A stretch of 64,000 bases of DNA from the NCBI GenBank assembly GCA_020633075.1, contig JACKEI010000003.1, forward strand, positions 186,001-250,000. Reading direction: 5' to 3'. Numbering within the stretch: position 1 is the stretch's first letter; every line of letters starts with the position of its first letter. The position numbers and the translations under genes are program-made. The notes beneath the pieces are model-generated. The model did not search any database. It saw only the letters and a list, made by a program, of their open reading frames with translations, and had not been told where the DNA came from. This document shows positions 23,320-32,685 of the stretch, piece by piece. The DNA comes from Sandaracinaceae bacterium. Lineage in GTDB: Bacteria; Myxococcota_A; Polyangia; Polyangiales; Houyiibacteriaceae.

Positions 23320-24387
23320 TCAGCGCAGCTCGCGGCGGTAGCGGTCGGTCCAGCGCGGCAGCGCGGGGGCCCGGCTGGTGAGCGGCGTGAGGTCTTGCGA
23401 GCTCAGCGTGTGCACGAAGATCAGGCGCTGCCCGCGGCGCTCTCCCTCGGCGTGCCTGAGCATCTCGGCGAAGGCCTTCGCGGTGTAGGTGGGGTCGAGC
23501 TCGATGTCGTCGGCCAGGGCCAGCTCGGCTGCGCGCTGCGCGGCCTCGTCCGGCTCCCCGTAGCCTGCACCGCGGCTCTCGTCCGTGATGACGATGAGCT
23601 GCTTGGCGGCGTCCGCCACACGCGGAAAGCGCGGGTCTCGGGAGTGCAGCTCGTGCACCACCTTCTCCACCAGGCCGTCCAGCAGTGGGCGTGGCGCCAC
23701 CAAGGTGGGCGTGACGCGCGCGGCGATCACCGGGACGCGCAGGCCCGCGGCGGCCAGCCCCACAGCCAAGCCCACGGCGGTGCCGCCGCTGCCCAACGCC
23801 GTGTACACCGCGTGCGGCTCGGGGACGAAGCGCGCGTCGATCTGCGCGCCCAGCTCCAGCCCGGCGTCGACGTAGCCCAAGGCTCCCAGCGCCGAGGTGC
23901 CGCCGTGAGGGATGAAGTAGGGGCGGCGCCGCGAGAGGCGCAGCCGCGCCATGACGCGCAGGATCTCGGCCGGGGCCAGCGCCGCGTAGCGCACCGGGTG
24001 ATGCGTCGCGCCCGCGCCCAGGCCCGCGAGGAGGTTGCGCTCCACGTGCGGCGTGAAGGGCTGTGGCACCAGCACGCCGTGCACCGCGAAGCCGTTGCGC
24101 GCGCCGTGCACGGAGGTGGCCAGCACGTGGTGCGAGCCAAACGCGCCCACGGTGAGCAGCGTGTCGGCGCCGGCTCGCTGCGCGTCGCCCAGCAGGAACG
24201 CGAGCTTGCGCGCCTTGTTGCCGCCGTAGTGCTGCGCCGAGCGGTCGTCGCGCTTGATGAAGAGCTCCGTGCTGGTCATGCGGCTGAGGCGCACCAGCGG
24301 CTCCACGGGCGTGGGCAGTGGGCCCAAGAGGTCCGCCCGCGCCATGGACGCGAGCCCGGGGAAGCGTGCTCCAAGCGTGTCAGTCAT
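23320..24387 (-). CDS. PLP enzyme of the ACC deaminase/D-cysteine desulfhydrase family
   Basis: A 355-residue fold-type II PLP enzyme. The PLP lysine is K58 in HYGGNKARKL, preceded by FIKRDDRS, which is the family hallmark; the phosphate-binding Gly loop is YTALGSGGTAVGL. Family members open ACC to 2-oxobutyrate and ammonia or break D-cysteine to pyruvate, H2S and ammonia. The two activities cannot be told apart by eye, and many bacterial members have other amino acid substrates. At 355 residues it is slightly longer than usual. Located 3 bases after the MscS stop (24391) and followed without gap by the DUF5522-like gene; it may be the tail of the ion-homeostasis operon or have its own promoter. 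Confidence 0.85.
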   Translation of the reverse strand: MTDTLGARFPGLASMARADLLGPLPTPVEPLVRLSRMTSTELFIKRDDRSAQHYGGNKARKLAFLLGDAQRAGADTLLTVGAFGSHHVLATSVHGARNGFAVHGVLVPQPFTPHVERNLLAGLGAGATHHPVRYAALAPAEILRVMARLRLSRRRPYFIPHGGTSALGALGYVDAGLELGAQIDARFVPEPHAVYTALGSGGTAVGLAVGLAAAGLRVPVIAARVTPTLVAPRPLLDGLVEKVVHELHSRDPRFPRVADAAKQLIVITDESRGAGYGEPDEAAQRAAELALADDIELDPTYTAKAFAEMLRHAEGERRGQRLIFVHTLSSQDLTPLTSRAPALPRWTDRYRRELR

Positions 24388-24390
24388 GCG

Positions 24391-26187
24391 TCAGCTCGTC
24401 TTTGGCTTGTCGGACTTGTCGGACTTGTCCTGCTTGTCCTGCTTGTCCGGCTGCTTGTCGTGTTTGTCCGTCTGCTTGTCGTGTTTCTCGTGCTTGTCGA
24501 GCTTCGTGTGTTTGCTGGTGGGGGCTCCGCTGGGTCCGCTGGGTCCGCTGGCTCCGCTGACCCCGTCGTCGACGGCGCTCTGCTCGCGCCGTGTCCCGCG
24601 CACCCGCTGAGCCGCGAGGTGGGCCTCTGCGCGCTCCAGCAGCTGCCCCTGGAAGGACGACGCAAAGCTCGCCGAGAGCAGCTTGCCGCGCACCTGCCAG
24701 AGCTCCGGGTCCACCGGGTCGCGCAGCACCTCGGGCTCGCTGCCGGGCGTGGTCCAGGGCGAGGCAAGCACCGCGTCGCGCAGCGCCCGGCGGACCTCCG
24801 CCGCGTCGGCGCCGCCCAGCCGCACCAGCACCTCTTGCACGCGCTCGCCCTCTTCGTCGCTCACCACGGGGGCCTGCATGAGGAGGCGGTTGGGTACGGC
24901 CACGCGGTGCCCCTTGCTGTCACGCAGCCAGGTGGACCGCAGCCCGATGCGCTCCACGGCGCCCGAGAACGCGTCCGAGCGGATCCAGATGCCGCGCCGG
25001 ATGCGCCTCTCGAAGACCACGATGATGCCCGCGATCAGATCCGGCATCACATCGCGCATGGACCAGCCGAGGGCCGCGCCGCTGGCCATCAGGATGAAGT
25101 AGACCACCCAGCGGATGTTCGCGGGGACCACCTGCAGGATGAGCCCCAGCGCCAGGATGAGGCCCAACAGCCGCAGGCTGACCTGCGTGAACGAGAGCAG
25201 CGTGGGGAGCCAGCCGTCGCGCAGCAGGCGCCCGCGTAGGCGCTCGATGAAGCTGGAGACGATGAACAGCAGCGCCAGCAACGCGAGCAGCCAAGAGGGC
25301 TCGAGCCCGCCCATGGGGATGCTGGGGATCAGCTCGCGCACACCCGACCACATGTCGATGGTCTCGCCGTGCGTGGGAAAAGGGACCGGCAACTGCACCA
25401 CCGTGGTAGTCGGTGGGGCGGCGGCCGCGGGGCTCTCCTCACTGTCTTGGTCGGTCTCGGGCTCCGGCACGCCGGCGTCGAGCGTCGCGCTCGGGGTGGC
25501 GGGCACGGGCGCTCCAGCGTCGGCTGCGCCCGCGTCCGCGTCGGTCGGGGTCGCGGCGGGCACGCCGGCGTCCAGGTCATCGGGGTCCACCACCGGGGCC
25601 CGTGGGCCCTCGCTCGCGAGCGGGTCCGCCGGGCGCGGCCTGTTCGGGTCGGGAGCGCTCCCGGGCGCGGTAGCGGCCTCCGGAGTTGACGTGGCCTCGC
25701 CGCCGACCTCGTTCTCGATGTCCGTGTCGGTGGCGGGACCAGCGGGCGCGCCCCCGTTGCGCGTGGCCGCCGTCCCCACGGGCGTCGGCGCTGCGCTGGT
25801 CGGTTCCCCGCGTGGTGTCCCCGCTGCGCCGTCTGGGCTGCTGGTGGTCGCCGTGCCCGGCGCGGTCCCCTGCCCAGGCGCGCTCGGCGACGGCGCCGCC
25901 GCGGTGCCTGGGCTCGCGCCAGGCGCGACGCCAGCGTCTGCGGCAGCGGGCCGCGGCGTGGGTCGCCGACGAGCCGCTGGAGTAGTCCGCGCAGGAGCGC
26001 CCACCGCGCTCGCGTCGCTCGTCATGCTGGAGGGGCTGCCCGCCGTGGGAGGCGGCGCCGGCTCGTCGGACGCGGGCTGGGCGCGTCCGACGGAGGTCAG
26101 CGCGAACGACAGCGACAGCACCAGCACGGCTGTGCGCCGCGCCAGGGCCGTGTGCGTGCGACTCGTGCTCGGGAGCCCGCGCGTCAT
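24391..26187 (-). CDS. MscS-family mechanosensitive channel with long low-complexity ends
   Basis: A 598-residue protein. A signal peptide (AVLVLSLSFALTSVGRAQ) leads to about 230 residues of periplasmic Ala/Pro/Thr/Asp-rich sequence with repeated DAGV/DAGA blocks. Three or four membrane helices follow (about 290-390), then the MscS beta domain (SDAFSGAVERIGLRSTWLRD, VAVPNRLLM). The C-terminus ends in a 9-bp-repeat-coded Asp-Lys-x tail. MscS channels release solutes on osmotic downshock. ATG at 26187 overlaps the stop of the antiporter-ATPase gene (ATGA) and has a good upstream GAAGGGATGG; an ATG at 26196 is the alternative. Last gene of the five-gene ion-transport operon. Confidence 0.9.
   Translation of the reverse strand: MTRGLPSTSRTHTALARRTAVLVLSLSFALTSVGRAQPASDEPAPPPTAGSPSSMTSDASAVGAPARTTPAARRRPTPRPAAADAGVAPGASPGTAAAPSPSAPGQGTAPGTATTSSPDGAAGTPRGEPTSAAPTPVGTAATRNGGAPAGPATDTDIENEVGGEATSTPEAATAPGSAPDPNRPRPADPLASEGPRAPVVDPDDLDAGVPAATPTDADAGAADAGAPVPATPSATLDAGVPEPETDQDSEESPAAAAPPTTTVVQLPVPFPTHGETIDMWSGVRELIPSIPMGGLEPSWLLALLALLFIVSSFIERLRGRLLRDGWLPTLLSFTQVSLRLLGLILALGLILQVVPANIRWVVYFILMASGAALGWSMRDVMPDLIAGIIVVFERRIRRGIWIRSDAFSGAVERIGLRSTWLRDSKGHRVAVPNRLLMQAPVVSDEEGERVQEVLVRLGGADAAEVRRALRDAVLASPWTTPGSEPEVLRDPVDPELWQVRGKLLSASFASSFQGQLLERAEAHLAAQRVRGTRREQSAVDDGVSGASGPSGPSGAPTSKHTKLDKHEKHDKQTDKHDKQPDKQDKQDKSDKSDKPKTS
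24406..24501. repeat. 9-bp tandem repeat coding the MscS tail
   Basis: About ten 9-bp units of the type CTTGTCCTG/CTTGTCGGA, with two extra triplets, cover 24406-24501. Read on minus they code for Asp-Lys-x triplets with x = Ser, Gln or His (DKSDKSDK, DKQDKQ, DKHDKQ). The first units are identical to each other, a sign of recent slippage expansion. Confidence 0.9.
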
Positions 26188-29100
26188 CGCACCCATCCCT
26201 TCTCGATCAGCACGCGGGCCAGCGCCCCGCGCAGGTGCACCTCCACGCGGTACACTTGGCCGTCCTGCTCCTCGAGCAGGCCCAAGTGCGTGAGGCGCGC
26301 CAGCTCCGCGTGCGCGGCGCCCTCGTCGATGCGGAACAGGTGCGCCAGAACCCGCGGGTGCATCCAGCCCTGCCGCGCGATCTGGTACAGGGTGATCAGC
26401 ATGTCCTCGGAGAGGCGAGAGAGCGCGGCGTACGCAGACGGAGGCACGCGGCCGACGCGCACCAGCTCGTCGTTCTGAACACCCCGGATGGACGCCAACC
26501 ACAAGCGCAGCGCGTCCCGCACCAAACCGCCGCTCGCGGCGTGCAGCTCCTGGAAGTAGTGGTCCATGGGACCGCGCAGGCGACTCGCGGAGCGCGCCAG
26601 CCACTCTTCGATGCGTGAGTCACCCTCTACGCGCTCGAACGAGGTCCCGAGCCCGCTGTGACTGGAGCGGTCCATCACGGCCCCGCGCAGCGCCTCGGGC
26701 GAGAGGGGCTCGAGGCGGATGCGGTCGGGGAAGGCGTCGGCGAGGGGCGCCACGCTGCTCGCGTAGCGGAAGAAGACCTCGTCCGCGTGGAGCAACCAGG
26801 CGTGTCTGCCGCCGTCCGCGATGACGATGTCCGCGAAGCGGCGCAGCGCCTCGAAGCCGCCCGGCTCCGCGCTCAGCAGCCAGTGCACGCCGTCGACCAC
26901 CACCAGCTGCCCCTCGGACCCCGCGCGCACCACGTCTTCGAAGAGGCTCGCGTCGGATGGGCCGGTCAGGGTCACGCGCCGCACCTGCTTGAAGCGCCCG
27001 GTGCGCACGATGGCGTTGGACACCGCCGCCTTGCCCACGCCGTCGATGCCCACCAGCGCCACGCTGCGCATGCGGCCCTTCACGCGCCGTGAGAGGATCT
27101 CCTGCGCGTGGTGGATCTCGCGCTCACGCCCCAGCAGGACGTCGCCGGCCTCCATCGTGTCCGCGGAGAACAGGCGTCGGTAGATGACGGGCAGGTCGGC
27201 GCGCGGCGCGGGAGCCGCGAACGCCTTGGGGTCCAGCACGGTCGGCCGCGTGACGCCCCGCACGCCCAGCGTGTCGCGCCAGCGCTCGAAGCGCTCTTCC
27301 CCGGCCACGACGCGCACAGAGCGCGAGAGCTGGCGCCGTAGGCGGTAGAGAGCGCCCGGGAGCTGCTCGGCGCGGTGCCGCAGCTTGCGGCTCTCGGTCT
27401 CGCGGCGGAACTCGCGTAGCCGCGCGCGCGAGAACTCGCCGTCCGCCAGCAGGCTGCGCAGCTCCTTGAGCTCTTGCTGGACCGCTTCGCGCAGGCGCGC
27501 GCCGAACTCCGCAGGCCAACCCGCGGAGCGGCTCACGAAGTCCTCGATGATGGCCTTGTGCCTCTCGAGGGGGCCACCGATCATCTCGGCCAGCAGCTCG
27601 CGCACCTCACGCGGGATCTTCTCGTCGGCCACGACGTCGAGCTCGCTCGTGGCGAGCTCCGTGTTGAAGGCCAGCTTGCGCTCGAGGTCCTGCAGCGCCG
27701 CGAGCAGGGGCTGCACCTGCCGCGCGATCTCGTGCGTGGTGGCCCGCAGCTCCGGGCCGATGTGCGCGTCGATGCGCGCCTGCACGATGTCACGGAACGC
27801 GACCTCGACCGGCTCGAGGGCGGACGGGAGCTTCCACTCGCCCGTTCCGACGTGCCCCTCGAGCACGTCGTAGCGATTGGTGAGCGCGCTGGCCGAGACC
27901 GTCAGGGCGTCCAACAGCGGTGCCACCTTGGACTCGTCGCGCAGCTCGTCGTGCAGCTGCAGCACGACGCGGCTCGCCTCGGCGGCGGTGCGTTCGGTGT
28001 CTTCGGTCAGCAGGCGCAAGCGGGTGGCCAGCGCCTCTCCGGCCTGCTCGGTGCCGAGGGCCTCGTGGAAGCCGCTGATGGCCTCCGAGAGCGAGTCGCG
28101 GACCCTCTCCACCTTCTGGTGCACGCGCCGCTGCAGCTCTCCCTCGAGCCGCTGGCTGTGGTCCACCATCACGTCCTTCACGCGCGCCTCGAGACCCACC
28201 AGCTCCAGCTCCATCGCCAGCATGCCGTAGGTCGCCGAGCTGGCGCGCCGGTGGGCGACGATGTCCGCGCTCAGCAGCTCGATGGCGCGTAGGCGGCGCG
28301 CGAAGACCCGGCTGCTGCGGCGTCGGCGCGCGGGCAGGTGGTAGGTGCCGTACACGGCGGTGTCGCGCTTGAGCGCCTTCAGCCCGTTGGCCAGCGCCGT
28401 CGCGGTGCGCAGCGTTCCGTCCTGCGCGATGCGACGGACCTCCTCGAGGCCGATCGCCAGCTCTTCTTCGATGTCGGCGCGCAGCAGCTTCAGGCGCGCT
28501 TCCACGTCGATGGGGCCCCTCGCTGGAGCGGCCGGGAGCGCGGGCGCGGCGCTGGGGGCGGCTGGCTCGTGGAGCGCGGCGCCTTCGGGCGCCACGTCCT
28601 CGGCGTCCTCGTCGTCGGTGCGCTCGTCGCCATCCAGTTCGAGCGCAGCGGCGCGCTCGGCCGCCGCGCGTGCCATCTCGGCGCGCTCTGCGGCCGCGTG
28701 GGCCTCCGCCGCCTGCGCCTCCGCGTCCAGCTGCGCGGCCAGCGTGTCGTAGCCGCGCACGATGGCGTCGAACACGCTGCGAGTGCGGTTGGCGAGGTGT
28801 CGGTCGCCCTGGACGAACAGGGCGATCAGCGACTGCAGCTTGTCCGGCGCGGTGCCGCTCAGGTGGAAGCGCCCGAGGTCGCGCAGCGCCAGCTGCCGCG
28901 TGGGCTCTGGCTGACCGAGCACCCGGACCGTGGCGCGTCGCGCCAGCAGCAGGCCGCGCTGGACGGACTGTACGAGCGTCTCGTCCGCGCGCCCCGTGAA
29001 CGACTGCGGGTCGTAGGGGACCGTCAGCGTCTGGGGCAGGCTCGCCACGATGGTGTCGAGGGCCTCGACGATGTCCTCCGGCTGCCACGTCGCCTGGGTG

Positions 29101-30959
29101 ATGCGCGACCCACGGCCCAGCACGATGCCGCGCCAGCGCTCCGCCAGCTCGGCCTGCTCGCTGCGCAGCGCCGCGGCGGCTTCGCTGGGCTTCTGCTCCC
29201 GGGTGGTGCGCGCGCGCACGCTCATGCGTCGGTGGTGCCGTAGGAACTCGCGACGCAGGGCGCGCAGGTACCCCTCGGCGTCAGCGCGCCACTCCCGCAG
29301 CGGACCCGACGACACATCCCGCACGATGGCGTGCAGGTCCAGCTCGAGCTCCTTCACCCGCTGGTCCAGCAGGGGGGAGCCCGAGTGCAGGGACTCGCCC
29401 CACGGGTTCTTGCGCTCCTGCTCCGGCCACGTGGTCAGCGCGTCGTCGACCGCGGGCGGCTCGCTGCCGATGGGCCCCGGCCGGACGCTGGCCGAGGGAG
29501 GGGGTGGCACGCTCAGGTGCGAAAGGTCGTCGCTCTCCTCCGCCACCACGGCGCGGCCCTCGTTGGCGAGGCTGATGGCGACCTTGAAGAGCACGGGGCC
29601 CAGCACCTCGTTGAGCGCGATGCCGCCCATGACCATGGTGCCGAGCGCGAGGCCGTTCGAGCCGTGCAGCCCGCTTACCTGGTTGGCCAGGGTGATGGCC
29701 ACGCCCGCCTGCGAGAGAAATCCGAGCCAGCCAAAGCGCCGTGTGGCGGCGTCCGCGCGACCGAGGGCTCCACCGAAGCGCACGCCGACGAACATCGCGA
29801 ACGCGCGCAGCACGACGAGCGACACGGCGAAGGTCAGGGTGGCCAGCAGCTGGTCCAGGTGCAGCGCGGCACCGGCCAGGGTGAAGAACACGACGAAGGT
29901 CGGCAGGGCGAGCTGCTCCACCTTCTCGATCAGCTGCTCACCGGCCTTGCTGAAGTTGCCGATGATGAAGCCCATCATCAGGAACATGAGCATCTTGTCG
30001 GCGTGGAGCTGCTCGGCGACGAAGGTGGCGAGGTAGATCAGGCCGACGATGAAGAGCAGCAGCTCGCGTCCCCATAGCCGCAGGTAGAGCAGCGAACCCA
30101 CGCCCAGCACGATCCCGAGCCCCACACCCCCACCCACGTGCTGGCCCAGGTACGGGCCAATCGCCTCGACCTCGGCGCCCAGCAGCGTGGCCGCGATGAA
30201 CTTGCCCACCACGAACGTGACGATGACCACCACGTCCTTGAGCACGACCGAGCTGAGCACCGTGCGGCTCATGACGCCGCTCGCGCCCGTCTCGTTGATG
30301 ACGGCCAGGGTGGCGGCGGGGGACGTGGCGAACGCGATGGCGCCGACCAGCATGCCGAGCCCGATGGCGGCGGTGGGCGTGGGCACGTCCATCCCGGGCA
30401 GGGCGATGGCCGGGAACACGCCGCTGATGGCCACGACGAAGCCGGTCACCACGAACATGACCATCACGTACTGACCGGCCATGATGCCCGCGATGGCGCG
30501 CAGCCCTTGCCGCAGGGTGGAGAGCTTGAGCTCACCGCCAGCGCTGATCGCGATGAGCGCGATGGCCAGCGTGTCGAACAGGCGCAGCTGCTGGACGACG
30601 TTCTCGTTCAAGACGCCGCGGTCGAAGGGGGGCCAAGGCGCGCCGAAGCCGAGGGTCGAGCTCAGCCACGGCACCAGCGAGTGTGCGATGGATGGGCCGA
30701 AGAAGAGGCCGGCCAGCAGGTATCCGGTGATGTGCGGCAGGCGCACCACCTCGGCCAAGGCGCCGATGGTGTAGCTGCCCAGCACCACGAAGCCGAGCGC
30801 GAGCATGGCCGTGGGATCGAGATCCCCGACCGCCGCGCTGCCGGCCCACTGGTGCAGGTAGACCAGCACCACCACGAGGGCGATCACGATCAGCGCCTGC
30901 ATCAGCGAGCGGCCTTCGTGGCGACGTGGGGTCGCGTGTCCTGCGGCGTGATCGCTCAT
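26184..30959 (-). CDS. Cation/proton antiporter fused to helical domain and degenerate P-loop/winged-helix module
   Basis: A 1591-residue protein. Residues about 20-470 are a CPA2/Kef-type antiporter with 12-13 membrane helices. Residues about 530-1230 are long charged helices, predicted coiled coil, with an Ala/Pro-rich break near 790-815. Residues about 1265-1500 look like a STAND/AAA-type NTPase: entry motif LLGREREIHHAQEIL, Walker A-like GIDGVGKAA (1304-1312) and Walker B-like LVVVDGVHWLL (1352-1362). The Ser/Thr after the Walker Lys is Ala, so hydrolysis may be lost. Residues about 1505-1591 resemble a winged helix (MHPRVLAHLFRID, HLGLLEEQDGQVYRV). Kef relatives normally end in a RCK/TrkA-N domain; that domain is absent. 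One base separates it from trkH and it overlaps mscS by 4 bases. Role inferred: gated K+ or Na+/H+ exchange with intracellular sensing. Confidence 0.88.
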   Translation of the reverse strand: MSDHAAGHATPRRHEGRSLMQALIVIALVVVLVYLHQWAGSAAVGDLDPTAMLALGFVVLGSYTIGALAEVVRLPHITGYLLAGLFFGPSIAHSLVPWLSSTLGFGAPWPPFDRGVLNENVVQQLRLFDTLAIALIAISAGGELKLSTLRQGLRAIAGIMAGQYVMVMFVVTGFVVAISGVFPAIALPGMDVPTPTAAIGLGMLVGAIAFATSPAATLAVINETGASGVMSRTVLSSVVLKDVVVIVTFVVGKFIAATLLGAEVEAIGPYLGQHVGGGVGLGIVLGVGSLLYLRLWGRELLLFIVGLIYLATFVAEQLHADKMLMFLMMGFIIGNFSKAGEQLIEKVEQLALPTFVVFFTLAGAALHLDQLLATLTFAVSLVVLRAFAMFVGVRFGGALGRADAATRRFGWLGFLSQAGVAITLANQVSGLHGSNGLALGTMVMGGIALNEVLGPVLFKVAISLANEGRAVVAEESDDLSHLSVPPPPSASVRPGPIGSEPPAVDDALTTWPEQERKNPWGESLHSGSPLLDQRVKELELDLHAIVRDVSSGPLREWRADAEGYLRALRREFLRHHRRMSVRARTTREQKPSEAAAALRSEQAELAERWRGIVLGRGSRITQATWQPEDIVEALDTIVASLPQTLTVPYDPQSFTGRADETLVQSVQRGLLLARRATVRVLGQPEPTRQLALRDLGRFHLSGTAPDKLQSLIALFVQGDRHLANRTRSVFDAIVRGYDTLAAQLDAEAQAAEAHAAAERAEMARAAAERAAALELDGDERTDDEDAEDVAPEGAALHEPAAPSAAPALPAAPARGPIDVEARLKLLRADIEEELAIGLEEVRRIAQDGTLRTATALANGLKALKRDTAVYGTYHLPARRRRSSRVFARRLRAIELLSADIVAHRRASSATYGMLAMELELVGLEARVKDVMVDHSQRLEGELQRRVHQKVERVRDSLSEAISGFHEALGTEQAGEALATRLRLLTEDTERTAAEASRVVLQLHDELRDESKVAPLLDALTVSASALTNRYDVLEGHVGTGEWKLPSALEPVEVAFRDIVQARIDAHIGPELRATTHEIARQVQPLLAALQDLERKLAFNTELATSELDVVADEKIPREVRELLAEMIGGPLERHKAIIEDFVSRSAGWPAEFGARLREAVQQELKELRSLLADGEFSRARLREFRRETESRKLRHRAEQLPGALYRLRRQLSRSVRVVAGEERFERWRDTLGVRGVTRPTVLDPKAFAAPAPRADLPVIYRRLFSADTMEAGDVLLGREREIHHAQEILSRRVKGRMRSVALVGIDGVGKAAVSNAIVRTGRFKQVRRVTLTGPSDASLFEDVVRAGSEGQLVVVDGVHWLLSAEPGGFEALRRFADIVIADGGRHAWLLHADEVFFRYASSVAPLADAFPDRIRLEPLSPEALRGAVMDRSSHSGLGTSFERVEGDSRIEEWLARSASRLRGPMDHYFQELHAASGGLVRDALRLWLASIRGVQNDELVRVGRVPPSAYAALSRLSEDMLITLYQIARQGWMHPRVLAHLFRIDEGAAHAELARLTHLGLLEEQDGQVYRVEVHLRGALARVLIEKGWVR

Positions 30960-30960
30960 G

Positions 30961-32685
30961 TCAGCGTTTCCAGAAGCCCGGCACGAAGAGCGCGAAGATG
31001 GTGAAGAACTCGAGACGGCCCAGCAGCATGCTCAGGCAGAAGACGATCTTGGTGACCGGCTGGTAGTGCGCGAAGTTGTCCGAGTGGACCACCGCGACGC
31101 TGTCCGCGCCGGCCGCCCACGGGATGTCGTGGAAGGGGCTGGGGCCCATGTTGCTCAGCGTCGTGAGCACCGCGCCGAAGCTGGTGGGCACGGGGCAGTG
31201 CTCGATCCAGCAGACCACGAAGGCCCCGCCGGCCATGCAACCCATGTAGATCAAGAAGAACGCGGCCACGTCCGCGAGGACCTCGTTCTGCACGACGGCT
31301 CGCCCCATGCGCACGTTGAGGATCGAGCTGGGGCGGAAGCTCTTCTTGACCTGCGCCACCGACTGCTTGAACAGCAGCGTCACGCGCTCGACCTTGATGC
31401 CGCCCGCCGTGGACCCGCTGCAGCCGCCGATGAACATGATGAACACCATCAGCCCGAACGCAGGCGAGGTGTAGACCGTGTAGTTGTCCGTCCCGAAGCC
31501 CGTCGAAGACACGCTGGTCCCGATCAGGAAGAGCGCGCGACGAAAAGCCAGCTCGATGTCGGGGTGCACCCCGCTGCTGCGCAGCATGGCGGTCAACGCG
31601 AGCGTCGCGCCTACCACCATGACGACGAACACCCTGAACTCGACGTTGCTCAGGATGCGTCGCGGCGAACGCTCGCGCAGCAGCGCGTAATAGAGGGCGT
31701 AGTTCACGCTCGCGAAGATCATGAACACGGCGATCACGTACTCGGCGGCCGGGTTGTGGAAGCCGCCCACAGAGCTGTCCAGCGTCGAGAAGCCACCCGT
31801 GCTCAGCGTGGTCATCGCGTGGCAGAGCGAGTCGAAGGTGCTCATCCCCGTGACCCGCAGCGCCACGACCATGACCAGCGTGAACACGGCGTAGAGCTTC
31901 CACAGGGCGATGGACGTCTCCGCGATGCGAGGGCGCAGTCCTTCCGATGTGGCCCCCGGGACCTCGCCGCGGAACATGTGCTTGCCGCCCACGCCCACGT
32001 TCGGGAAGACGGCCACGAAGAGCACGACGATACCCATGCCGCCGAGCCACTGGATGACGGAGCGCCACAGCAGGAGCGGGCGCGACAGGCGGGTCTCGAT
32101 GTCGGTGATGACCGTGGCGCCGGTCGTGGTGAGCCCGCTGACGGCCTCGAAGAAGGAGTCGGCCGCGCTCATCCGTGCGCCGTACAAGAAGGGCAGGCCA
32201 CCCACCATGCTGGCGGCCAGCCAGATCACGCACACCGCCAAGATGGCCTCGCGTCGCGAGAAGTGCGCGCGCTTGCGCACCTCGCCCACCCACACCATGC
32301 CCGCGCCCAGCACCAGCGCGGTGCCTCCCGCGAGACCGAGGGCCATGTAGCCCTGCGTCGCGCTCGGGAGGCTGGGGTCCGGGTCCGCCAGCTCGAACAC
32401 GAACGCGATCACCAGGCAGAGCCAGATGCACGCGCCGAGCCCGATGACCACGGCGCCCGCCGGACGGAACACGGGGCGATAGTCGCGCTCGTTGTGCCGC
32501 GCCACCAGCCCATAGATCATGGCGGCCGTGCCCACCAACAAGAGGGTGCTCTCGTAGCGGGCGAGGGGCAGCCCGTCGAAGAGGCCCGCCAGCAGGGCGT
32601 AGCCCAGCACGAACGCGCCGATGAACAGCCCAACGGCGCCGCTCTGGCGAATGCGCCGCAGGTCCATGGGGCGCTCGCGCTTCAA
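30961..32685 (-). CDS. trkH: Trk potassium uptake channel subunit TrkH
   Basis: A 574-residue membrane protein of the TrkH/KtrB family, normal length. The four pore-loop filter segments can be seen: TTTGAT (loop 1), STGGFS (loop 2), SSTGFGT (loop 3) and SNMGPSP (loop 4), with the family motif GGCSGSTAGGIKV that forms the intramembrane gate. TrkH moves K+ inward under control of TrkA. The TTG at 32685 overlaps the trkA stop (TTGA); the ATG at 32667 (MDLRRIRQSG) is an alternative. Two extra helices at the N-terminus (about 16-65) come before the standard core. The 1-nt gap to the antiporter fusion shows tight operon coupling. Confidence 0.95.
   Translation of the reverse strand: MKRERPMDLRRIRQSGAVGLFIGAFVLGYALLAGLFDGLPLARYESTLLLVGTAAMIYGLVARHNERDYRPVFRPAGAVVIGLGACIWLCLVIAFVFELADPDPSLPSATQGYMALGLAGGTALVLGAGMVWVGEVRKRAHFSRREAILAVCVIWLAASMVGGLPFLYGARMSAADSFFEAVSGLTTTGATVITDIETRLSRPLLLWRSVIQWLGGMGIVVLFVAVFPNVGVGGKHMFRGEVPGATSEGLRPRIAETSIALWKLYAVFTLVMVVALRVTGMSTFDSLCHAMTTLSTGGFSTLDSSVGGFHNPAAEYVIAVFMIFASVNYALYYALLRERSPRRILSNVEFRVFVVMVVGATLALTAMLRSSGVHPDIELAFRRALFLIGTSVSSTGFGTDNYTVYTSPAFGLMVFIMFIGGCSGSTAGGIKVERVTLLFKQSVAQVKKSFRPSSILNVRMGRAVVQNEVLADVAAFFLIYMGCMAGGAFVVCWIEHCPVPTSFGAVLTTLSNMGPSPFHDIPWAAGADSVAVVHSDNFAHYQPVTKIVFCLSMLLGRLEFFTIFALFVPGFWKR

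Noticed and set aside
24406..24501. Repeat array considered as a CRISPR
   Set aside because: Units are only 9 bp, have no spacers and are in frame within the MscS gene.
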